Assembly: GCA_032718475.1 (NCBI GenBank)
Contig: JAUCBJ010004808.1
Location: forward strand, 1-28,620
Reading direction: 5' to 3'
DNA length: 28,620 nt
Source: Nemertoderma westbladi
Lineage: Eukaryota; Xenacoelomorpha; Nemertodermatida; Nemertodermatidae
Numbering within the stretch: position 1 is the first letter of the stretch; each line of letters opens with the position of its first letter. The position numbers and the translations under genes were made by a program. Shown one piece after another: positions 1 through 9,500 of the stretch. Under the pieces are notes generated by a model. It did not search any database and was not told the DNA's origin. It worked only from the letters and a program-made list of their open reading frames with translations.

Positions 1-143
1 AATCGTTCAAAAAAAAACATTCCCAACAACAACTTTGTCTAAACCCGTCTACTCTAATTATCTAATTATTTAGTTAATGGAAGGGTCGCAGCCGTCAGCT
101 GGCATCCAAAGATGTGGAGGAGAGACGTGACGTGTGTGGCACT
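1..143. other. Unassigned left flank
   Basis: AT-rich sequence with no open frame or repeat that I can recognise. It ends where similarity to the LTR of the nested element begins, at the TGTAAAAGC at 144. It shows no clear polypurine tract, so 144 is not obviously the start of a 3' LTR. Confidence 0.4.
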
Positions 144-1060
144 TGTAAAAGCTTTTGCGGACATAACAAGTCATTTTTACGCAATGCGCTGAATACTCTA
201 AAAAGGCCTAAAAGTGTTCAACTACGCGTCGGTCAGAAATTAGAACCAAGATGACTAAATCTGTCAGCTGATTCTTTGTGTACGTGGAGGTTTCTTTGTT
301 TGGGCCTATTCAGCCAATCAGAGCAATCTTCCCAGCTATGCCAATAGAGACCTACCTGTGGAAATTGGCGCATGCGCAGTTATTGTTTTTCTGAGAATCC
401 GATTCCTTTCAGGATTCTGTACTAAGTACAGACGTTTCAGACTTTGGCCCACGAACATCTGAGGGCTGGAGTTATAAGAACGTAAATCTATTAACTTAAC
501 ACACATCTTAACATTGCATACGAACTTAACTTATTTCATACTTATCATACCGAACTTCATGAACACATGCTGACTGTTCACCGCACGGTCTTAATGCTGT
601 TTTATATTGTTGTTAATTGCTGTTTATATTAATGGATGTTATATTTGGAGAATACCGATAAATAATCGTAAACCCCTCAACTTTCTTAATTACTGAGGTA
701 AGCAGAAGGGTCTACCGGTAGCAACTGCGACTCAAATTATAGTGGTTTTGTGTGAATTAAATGCTATTTCATAATCCCTACGTGTGTCAGTTGCAATCCT
801 CCTTATATATGATCAAATTCAGTGACGGTCGGCAATTTAGTATGAATCAGTGTGAAGTCGTGTGAAGGTTAATAAAGCATCTCCTAAAGAATGCGCTATT
901 TACGAGATTCCATAGCCACCTAGTTGTGATTAGTGTAAGTCATAACTCTGTTTTATACTTAAAGCGCCACGTCCCAAAGGAACTGTTAATATTTCCCCGA
1001 AAGTAAATATAGTTGTCGGAGATTATATAGTAGTGATCAATCTAATAATACAATACAGTC
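144..1060 (+). repeat. LTR-like sequence serving as, or adjoining, the LINE 5' UTR
   Basis: This stretch is a diverged relative of the LTR at 3395-4622 and 14401-15633. Both begin TGTAAAAGCTT and share, in the same order, GAATACTCTAAAA, a CCAAT box (CCAATCAGAGC, here at 314), TCTTAATGCT, a TATATATGAT box followed by GACGGTCGGCAA, CCTAAAGAATGCGC, GCGCCACGTCC and GGAACTGTTAATATTTCCC. Similarity fades around 1052, just before the LINE ORF1 start codon at 1068. By eye the part downstream of the TATA box is better conserved than the part upstream. It is either a 5' UTR/promoter shared between a LINE and an LTR element, or an old partial LTR next to the LINE. Confidence 0.75.
803..840 (+). promoter_or_regulatory. 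Putative core promoter of the LTR-like region
   Basis: A TATA-like TTATATATGAT at 803-813 is followed by GACGGTCGGCAATTTAG at 824-840. The same two blocks with the same spacing occur in both LTRs (4135-4175 and 15148-15187), so this is probably the site of RNA polymerase II initiation. The start site itself is inferred, not seen. Confidence 0.5.
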
Positions 1061-1067
1061 TAGAACA

Positions 1068-1770
1068 ATGAAAGCTCCTATTGAGCTCTCCAACTCTTAT
1101 GGCGAACTGGACTACGAAACGAAATTAACTGCACAGCTGACACAGCAAAATGAGTTACTTCAACGATTGCTGAAGGAAACAAAGAAGTCCACACAACATA
1201 CAAAACAAGGACGATCATGAAGAGGTTGATATCAAAATAGTGCAGGTCTCGGGGCTACCTCCCAACTCCAGCAGTGTTTCTCTCTCCCAATATTGTTACA
1301 AACAGACTGGAATCAGACCGATTAATGTTTGGATAAAAGGCACTAGAGGACAAATAAAGCAAGCAAAAATAACTATCCCTGCCAACGCCCTCCATATCTA
1401 TACAAACAGAACTATGTGGCCTGGCCCAAATGTGAAAGCAAGAGAATTTAAATCAGACTATCGAACGGGGCCGACTAACTTCTATAAAAAACCTGAACAT
1501 AACACCTATACATTCACTCCCTTGACTCCTACATCAACGGCTCAACAAAACTATCGTGATAGACCTAGAGAATACAGGCCTACTGGTAGAACAATCAATA
1601 GCAATAACCATTACAACCAAAATCAAGCCAACCGATGGGAGACACGCCAAAACCATTGGGACAGAAATCAAGATAATACTAATCTGGAAAGACATCAAGG
1701 CTATTCCCATAGAGGGGCTTCCCCAAACCAATGGCATCACCCACGCTCTTACGCGTCAAACTATTTTTAA
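1068..1770 (+). pseudogene. LINE ORF1, frameshifted
   Basis: An ATG at 1068 opens 50 codons (stop TGA at 1218) with an acidic, Gln/Leu-rich stretch that could form a short coiled coil. The protein then continues in the +1 frame, open from 1174 to the stop at 1768, so one frameshift lies between 1174 and 1217. The second part contains VQVSGLPPNSSS and MWPGPNVKAREF, a pattern resembling the RRM-like RNA-binding domain of LINE ORF1 proteins. It ends in an Asn/Gln/Arg/His-rich low-complexity tail. The likely role is binding LINE RNA as a chaperone. I base this on position and on these weak motifs. Confidence 0.6.
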
Positions 1771-1771
1771 G

Positions 1772-3394
1772 AATATAAAATACAAACAACTATACACAGG
1801 TCCTCAACAATCACCAATATTGAAACAACAAGAACTGATTAAGGGGAGAAGTAACACAATACCTTCCAAAGAACAACAACTGGATGTAATATCACTAAAC
1901 TGTAGGGGGTATCTACATAATAAACTCTATAAACAAGATTATTGATGAAAACTCCCCTCACGTACTTATTCTTCAAGAGTCCTGGTTAGGCCCCAGAGAA
2001 GCCGAATTCTATCTAAAGGATTCCAAACCTCACACTAACTATGATTGCATATATTCAACATCTCATATGCTAATAAATGGCAATAAGAGGCGAGGAGAAG
2101 GTGGAATGATAATATTTATCCATAAGGATTTACTTCCTTACTGCAACGAAATTGAGACAAAGTCAGATAGGATCATGGCGCTTCACATAAAGAATCACCC
2201 CTATATTGGGGATATGGGCATAGTGGGGCTGTACATGCCAGCAAACTGCAACAGATACGATGACTCTTCAAAGTACTCCTATACCTGTGGAAAATTATTG
2301 GTACTAATACAGGAACTCATTGCCTCGGGATCAAAGGTATTAGTTGCGGGCGATATCAATGGTAGCCTAGGATCCAAAAACAAAAGTTGGCAAACCAAAC
2401 TGACTCACTTTGGCAAAATTTTTAATGAAAATATTACGGACCAACTCAAAATGCATATATCAGACCTAGATGAATCTGCAACTGGACCACTCAAGACGTA
2501 TCGTATGAAAAATAGAATCAGGGAAGAAATTAATTCATCTTACATTGATCACTGCCTAGTAACTCAGGACCTTATTGATCAGACAAGCTCTTGCATGGTA
2601 TTTGAAGAAGAACCGTGTAATCTGTCAGACCATGTCCCCGTTTCAATAGGATTTCACTTTAATAGGTTACACTGTAGCTTACCTCCTATTCCAACAAAAA
2701 GGAGCAAGTTACCGATCTTCCACTTTGACAAAGCCACCTCAGAGCAACGAAACAAATACCGTAGCGAGATTGACAAAGTCCTCAGCGAATCCAATATATC
2801 AAATGGAAAATGTTCAACTGATCCCAAGGAAGCTACTGGTATCCTTGAAATCACCTCAAAGTGTATCCTCCAGGCGGCGAAAAGGCATATCCCAATTACA
2901 TACAACAATAAATGCTCTAAAAAACCAAGAAATCCTTCCCAAACCCTGAAAAAAGATACTACCACTACACCATCTACTACAGGATACCTAAAAGATGTCT
3001 ATGATAAGGCAAGAGTAGCATGGATATCCAATGGCGAAATACACAATCCCAGCAATAAGCATTTCATGGAATATAAACTGGCGAGCCATGCATATCATGA
3101 TGCACTATCCAAAATAGACAGAAGCAAATACCTCCAACATATTTCAAATTTAGCGGACCAATGTCGAGGTAATGACAAGCGTTTTTGGAGATCGGTGAAA
3201 CAAAGAGGTAACCAATCTGAGGTAACTAACGCCACGGCAACAAGTTTGGTTGATCATTACAGCCAGCATTTCAAGTCAACATCTACAAACTCACCAGGAA
3301 ATACTAAGGATCAATAATATGATGAAGAGTACGAACCAATCTTGACAATAGATGTAAACGCACCCCTACTAGATTCCTGTAGCATCGAAGATGC
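1772..3394 (+). pseudogene. LINE ORF2 N-terminal half: AP-type endonuclease
   Basis: The endonuclease nicks target DNA to prime reverse transcription. Its first strand, VISLNCRGYLHNK, is in the frame that ends at 1945. The rest is in another frame from about 1926 (HVLILQESWLG, with the metal-binding Glu) through to 3317, so there is one frameshift near 1920-1930. Counting from the Met at 2067, GDIN (Asp 96), YIDHCL and LSDHVPVSI (catalytic His 189) are present. A TAA at 3315 interrupts the frame, which resumes at 3318 and runs into the LTR insertion at 3395. The C-terminal 200 residues are the usual linker towards RT. All catalytic motifs are visible, but the gene is dead. Confidence 0.85.
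3390..3394 (+). repeat. Target site duplication GATGC, left copy
   Basis: GATGC sits immediately before the 5' LTR (TGTAAAAGC) and again immediately after the 3' LTR at 15634-15638. Five base pairs is in the range usual for BEL/Pao insertions. Confidence 0.9.
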
Positions 3395-4622
3395 TGTAAA
3401 AGCTTCTGTGGGATATAACTGGCCCTTTTGCTTCGCAATCCAGTTTCCCCCCAGGCGCTGGAATACTCTAAAAGGCTCTCTAACTATATATATATTCCCC
3501 TCGCCCGCAAGGTACCGTTATAGGTGTTTTAACGGACATAAAAGTCATTCTTCTATATACGTGCTTTGGTGGACATGGTAAGGCAAAAAACCCGCAATGC
3601 ACCAAATACCTTTACACAGCTTAGCCTTGATGATTCAGATTACGACATCTAACAGCTGGTTGCTGACATGGAAACGGCCATTGGACACATGGTTCTTTGT
3701 TTAGCTTAAGCCAATCAGAGCGATTTTTTCTGTCGATGTGGAGATATTCGGCCGATCATACTAGGAGTCTTACTGTTTTTGTGATACTGTTGTGTTCCTT
3801 CTATCTAGGCCAGGAACACCGGCTCTAGAGTCAATTCGTTTCAGACTTTAGAAGAAACATTAGTAGGCTTAAGATTATAGAGCGTATAACTGTTATCGGT
3901 CCAGTCAAACAGTGTTACCATCTTAACCTACCGTCTTAATGCTATTTACTGTTGTGTTTTGGTTGAATATTATTATTTGGAGAACATCTATAAAGAACCC
4001 AAATTTCCCAATTTTCTTGATACACTACAGGTTAGAGAGACAGGCTACATATAGCGATTGCGACTTATATTATCGTGGTTTGTAGTGAGTTTAAGGCTAT
4101 TTGATAAGCACTACATGAGTCCGTTGCTGTTCTCTTTATATATGATAAAATTCATTGACGGTCGGCAAATTAGTGAGAGCAGTATTGTGTGTTACCGGTA
4201 GTGTGCCTGATTGTGACTGATAACTAAGCATTTCCTAAAGAATGCGCCTCATACGTGAATCATAAGCCTTACCGACTTACCGTTGTGATTAGTATAAGTC
4301 ATATCTCTGTTTACCTAGATAGAGCGCCACGTCCTAAAGGAACTGTTAATATTTCCCGAAAGTGAATAATATTAGTCAGAAATTATTTATTAACGATCAA
4401 TCGAATAATACAGTAAGCTTACACTGCAATAATAATCTAAGCCCTCAGAATCCAGTCTCCCGGGTATATCCAGCGGGTGAATGGACGCGCACTAGGCTGG
4501 CTTCTGCTAATGTTGTGTTTATTGGTATTAAATATTTGTCAACTTCTAAAGTCTATTTGTAAACCAAAAGACATATAAATTTTGGCAGGTTAAACTGCTA
4601 AAGGTCTTCAAAAGCGCGTACA
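3395..4622 (+). repeat. 5' LTR of the nested element (1228 bp)
   Basis: It starts TGTAAAAGCTTCTG and ends AAAGCGCGTACA. It matches 14401-15633 except for a 7-bp difference near 3767 (GGAGTCTTACTG here, GGAGTGTTCAGTCTTACTG there), a 2-bp difference near 4174 (GTGAGAGCAG versus GTGAGCAG) and a T/G change at 4505. It contains a CCAAT box at 3711 and two TATA-like tracts, near 3483 and at 4135. The 66-codon open frame at 4362-4562 is repeated in the other LTR and is probably chance. Confidence 0.95.
4135..4175 (+). promoter_or_regulatory. Putative LTR core promoter
   Basis: TTTATATATGAT at 4135-4146 is followed about 12 bp later by GACGGTCGGCAAATTAGTG. Both are conserved in the 3' LTR and in the diverged LTR-like region at 803-840. 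An upstream CCAAT box (3711-3715, CCAATCAGAGCG) is also conserved in all three. Initiation shortly downstream is inferred. Confidence 0.5.
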
Positions 4623-4659
4623 ATAACAGTTATTGTCTTTATTGCAGTAAGCAATAAAG
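4621..4659 (+). promoter_or_regulatory. Paired hairpins at the primer-binding position
   Basis: Right at the LTR/leader junction, where a tRNA primer-binding site starting TGG would be expected, there are two perfect stem-loops: CAATAAC-A-GTTATTG (4621-4635, using the last two LTR bases) and CTTTATTGC-AGTAA-GCAATAAAG (4637-4659). No TGG follows the LTR. The hairpins could replace or hide the primer site. The function is not shown by the sequence. Confidence 0.55.
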
Positions 4660-4687
4660 TTGAAAGTACCGGTCGACCGGTAAACCT

Positions 4688-4818
4688 GAACCGGTACTTC
4701 TGTAGGTCAGTAGGCCCAACTGCCAGAACCGGTACTGCTGTAGGTCCGTAGGTCCAACTGTCAGAACCGGTACTTCTGTAGGTCCGTAGGCCCAACTGTC
4801 CTAACCGGTACTTCCAGT
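4688..4818 (+). repeat. 38-bp tandem repeat, about 3.4 copies
   Basis: Units start at 4688, 4726, 4764 and 4802. Each carries AACCGGTACT and, in the full copies, CTGTAGGTC and CCAACTG. The unit contains the ACCGGT palindrome that recurs through the leader. Confidence 0.9.
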
Positions 4819-6588
4819 ATAAGTACATTAGTATTATTCGATTTTAATTATTGTATACCGGTAGGTCTTAGTATTTAATCAGGGACTGCAGCCCTGGTTT
4901 TTTATTGAGATTTTACTTATTTCTGTCGGTTTTATTTACATGTAAGTTAATATTGAGCTGAAGACGTGTAAGTCTGCTCAGATTGTTCAGATAATTGTAG
5001 GCCGGACTGTTGTTAGATTATTGTTGGGTTTGGAGAGATTACGGCGTGTGTAGAGTTTGTCCGATAGAGTGCCAGTTAGTAAGTTGGGGCAGCCATAGCT
5101 GTAAGGTCAATCCCCTCTTAAAGAATAAGTCGTACTACCGTGTTAGAACGCATACTAACTAACCATTTCGGAAACTACACGTACTGTAGTTTATTTAGGC
5201 TTGATGGTAGTCTGCCAGCATTTGGTTTGTAATTTGTTTGAGTAGTTTGTACGGGTAGCGTAATATTTATTATTCAGAGTTTATGCGATTATTCGCAACA
5301 TTCATGTCCCCAAGTTTATTCCTACAGTAATTGTGTTTGTTACACATACCGTTATAGTTAAATTAACCCCGGTACTACACGGGCTGCTTGGCGTAGGAAA
5401 AGACTGGTGACTTTGTGCTTCGGTCACTCCAGCAGATGCCGTGGTTCTTTTAACTGTTCAAGTATATTTAACTACTGATTATTTGTTGTACCAGTACTTG
5501 TACCTAATTTAGGGTTTAGTGTACAGTGCTTTCCGAGGTAATTAGTGTGTAGGCAGTATATTTGTGTTGTAAAGTGGTTAATAGGCACGCTGGATCTGGT
5601 AGTCCGCGGTAATTAACTTCTAGGTAGGAACACTCCGTGATACATAACGTAGTACCTATAGCGATACGGTTATAGGTCGTCAGGCGGTGGTATCTTCCTA
5701 TCTGGACAACGCAGTGTATTTACTACTACTTATTATTTTCAAATACCGTAGTACCCTGTCCGTTGTAATAACCAGAATTCTAACCCTTTGTTAGGCTGGT
5801 TTGTAGACTTCCTGTAAAATTACCCTAAAATTTCGTACGTAATATTTTTTGTTGTGTTTAATTAGAGAATTAATCTCACCCGTATCGTAAGTAATTTGTA
5901 GTATTAAGTAACTTAGGTAAATTAGAATAATCTGTTTTAGTGTCCCATAAGTAGCACTCCACTGAGAGCGCACAGCTTCCGTGTAGTGACTCTCCCCAGA
6001 AATAATAACATTTATTTCAAATATTGACAAAACCCCTTTTTAAACGGGTATATATCTATTATAAATCAACTCAAACGATTTATAAATAGTAGGCCTGCCA
6101 TACAACAACTAGGTCTCAATATCAGTTGGACTACTGCTTAAATAACGGTAATAAAGTAAGTTAAGGTAACTAAGTAACCCTAAAATATTCAAAAATTCAA
6201 TTATTCTAAAATAATTGACATACCGGTATTTACCATAGGCTTATTATATTTATTTCTATAAATTTGAGCTGAAATCATACCGGTATTCTGTAATTAAGTA
6301 TCCTAGTTCATTATTCTAGTTCATAATTATACTTATATATACTATAAGTGTAAGCTGCATACCGGTATTCACGATAGGCCTATTATATATTTATATATAT
6401 TTGTGCTAAAATTATATACCGGTACTCTGTGACAAACCTAGTTTACAATACTTATATATACTATAAGTGTATACCGGTATTCTAATATACTGTAATAAAT
6501 TACCGGTACTAGGCCAACGGTCATACTGAATTACTAGACTTGCTTTAACTGTAACTATAGCAGTAAGCATTCAACTGTATAGCTAAAC
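4819..6588 (+). other. Untranslated leader of the nested element
   Basis: About 1.77 kb between the tandem repeat and the gag start codon, AT-rich and without a plausible coding frame. It includes several ACCGGT palindromes and, near its end, two diverged copies of an AT-rich block (6217-6510). It probably serves as the 5' UTR and packaging region. Confidence 0.6.
6217..6510 (+). repeat. Diverged tandem AT-rich repeat with ACCGGT
   Basis: A block beginning CATACCGGTATT, followed by a TAGGC(C/T)TATTATAT stretch and ending CTTATATATACTATAAGTGT, occurs at about 6219-6352 and again at about 6358-6470, in diverged form. A third partial start is at 6471. The two blocks are similar but not identical, so the duplication is older than the LTR insertion. 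Confidence 0.7.
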
Positions 6589-9500
6589 ATGTCTGACACC
6601 CAGCAAAACCTGTCAGACAGTCTAATCGATACAACCATCTGTGACACAGATAGGAGTGTGGAGCGATTAAGAAAGGAGTTCAGCTCACCTCCTACTGAAA
6701 GAAAGGTCATCCCTCCAGTAGTAGTATCAGACCCTAAGCTAATCCAACACCGTAGGTCTATCATCGGCACTCGGGCCCAAGTCAAACGGAACCAGGAAGC
6801 AGCTGTCCCACAGCAGCAACAGCCTAGTCAAGAAACTTGTTCCCAGCGATCCGATAGCTCCAGTAGTTCGGATACTGTCGAGCTGACCCCCGAACGCGGA
6901 TTGCAGATGGCGGCTACAGCCTACTCGGACCCCCTTCTCACCCTTCCTGCCGCAGTGCTAACTACTATATTGATTGCGGTGGAGGAACATCAAGCCCATT
7001 GGGCGAGAAGTAAGCGAGCGACCCAAGATAATTATGCGGGATACGCCAGGGAAGAATTGATGTCTATTGTCGAGTCACAATGGATCTTTCCCGGACCCGG
7101 ACTCCCGCTAGATTTGTCCGAAGCTACTTGGGAAGATATACACAGGATGGGAGTGACTAAAGATACAATGGATCCAGCTGTTTGGAAGAGGTCGGCAGCA
7201 GGATATGTGCAGGGATTCTTCGGCTCCTTGGAGCGATTAGAAGAACAACTGTTTCGACAACCTCAAGGACCTCAAGAGCAGGAAGAGCTGCTATATCAAG
7301 TACGCGAAAGAACCCTACGCATTAGATTAATCCTATCAGCCTTTGAGGAAACTTCCAAAAGAAGACAGGACACGTCGCTGCAGGTTGCTGTCAAAACTTG
7401 GTTCCAGCGGGTAGGTCTCAAAGTACAAGAAACGGACCAGTGGAAATCCCAGCTGTCTGAGAGACTAACCTATGAAGAACCAACCGATGCCACCCTTTCT
7501 CAAGTGGAAGGCGAAGAGACCGCAGAGAGACCACGAATGAGAGACGCCATCGACATATATCTGTCCGACTATCAGCGATTCCTAGGAGACGAAGAGTTGA
7601 GGAGACGGCTGTCTGGACTTTCCCCTAATAGTGAAGGAACCCAGCGTGTGTTAGACTCAATCGATGCTGAAATGTTAGCTGCTAACCAAGCTGAGTTTGA
7701 TGAAAAACTCCGCCTCACTAGAGTCCAAGAAGAACTAGTAAAGAAAAAAAGGATAGAGGACCGAAAGGCAGCTGCAGTAACAGCGGCAATGGCTGAAGTG
7801 GAAGCAGAAAGAAAGGCAGCGGCGGCAGAAGTAGAAGCAGAAAGAAAGGCAGCGGCGGCAGAAGCAGAAGCAGAAAGAAAGGCAGCGGCGGCAGAAGCCG
7901 AAGCAGAAAGAAAAGCGACTGTGGCAGCAGCAAAGGCAGTGGCAGAAGCAGAACAGAGGGCGTCTGAAGAGACCACACAACTGGAGTTGGAAAATCTTCA
8001 AGAGACGCAAGATTGCATAAATAAACAGTTAACTGCTAGTCAAATGCAGATGAGGAGTCGATCTACTCCCAAACGCCAGGGATACACATCATCGGAGGAA
8101 AGCGAAACCACCGATCCTGAAGGCGGAGGAAATAGATCTCGTCTAAGCAGGCGTAGAAAAACATCTCACCGTCACAAATTGCCTGATTTGCCCCCAGCTG
8201 TTAGAAGACAACTAGCTAGCACAGACTTAAGTAGTATAGAACCTACAGACCAAATTATTAAGGTCAAAAAACTCCCTACTATAGTTGATGAGCCTGAAAT
8301 AATTAGGCCTGTCGTTCCCAAAGTCACTCCGGTGCTAGAGACCCCTGTACTTCCAGAGCTTAACTCTAAGTTCCCTTTACACAGTACTACACTGCCTGTA
8401 CCCGGTAGAACAGTCCATGAGAATATCCCTGTCCTGGAAGCTGAGAGAGAAATCAAAGATTTGTCTCCCGTCGTCCCGCGTCAGCCCGCTACAATGTTGG
8501 CGACTCCCGCTTCGGCGGTCGAGTGGGTAGAGGAGGGAGGGCGGGGGATGAATCTCCTGCTCGGACAGATGCAGGAGACTGTCCACCAACTTAAGGGAAC
8601 AGTAAGGGAAGGTAGGGCAGAATTGCAAGAAGTGCAGCAAAGTATCGCGCTAGAACGCGACAAATTAGTCAATATACAAAATGGTATATCAATACCCCCT
8701 GTAAAATTGTGTCAACCTGTTAGGTCTGAAGTATTACATGCGCAAGGTGTGGAGCCTACACGCATCTATACTGCTAGTGAAGTAGAAACTCCTATAGCAA
8801 ACCCTATTAAGGGTGATTATAGACCTGTTATTAATGATATTCCCTATAGACCTGATAATGATCCGAGAAATTTATATACCGATAATTCGATATTAAATAA
8901 CACGATGGCCCAAGAAAGCTTTACGCGTCAGATGGCTAGAACAGAAGCCCGCCAAGCGGTCAAAGTGGGAGAGATCGTCAAATTCAATGGAGATGAGATG
9001 AAATGGTTACCTTTCAATGAATATTACAAAGATAGCATACAAAACTCTGTACTATCTAACGGAGAGAAACTTAGGTTCCTCATCAAGTGCTTGGAAGGAC
9101 CTCCCAGGTTAATGGCGTTAAAGTTTATTGGACATCCAGAAGGATTAAGACAAGTTTGGGATACATTAAACATCAGGTATGGTAACAAGGATAACATAGC
9201 TAAGTATTTGTATGCAAAATTAGTAGCCCCCCGAGACTTCCTTAGCAGCGGGATTATAGAGTTTTCCGATGAGATTCAGGAGATCTGTAGACAATTGGAC
9301 TGGTTAGGTAAGTCTCATGAATATCAGAGTTCCATGGTTATTGGAGCAGTAGTCTCTACTTTACCAAAGGGTGGAGTATGTACGCGTTGGGACAAGAAAG
9401 TGTTGTACATGAATGAACAACAACGACGAAGCCCTACCATGGCTGATCTCATGTCCTTCTTAGATGGTGAGGTAAAACTACAACTCATCAAGCAGTCCAG

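Noticed and set aside
3342-3581. Open frame of 79 codons crossing the LTR border
   Set aside because: It joins LINE codons to LTR sequence at 3395, so it is an accident of insertion.
4362-4562. 66-codon open frame, also present at 15373-15573
   Set aside because: It is present twice only because it lies in both LTRs; it starts at GTG and has no domain.
4598-4828. Minus-strand open frame of 76 codons
   Set aside because: It is created by the 38-bp tandem repeat.
7572-8010. Three minus-strand open frames opposite the gag coiled coil
   Set aside because: They are low-complexity shadows of the 33-bp Ala/Glu repeat.
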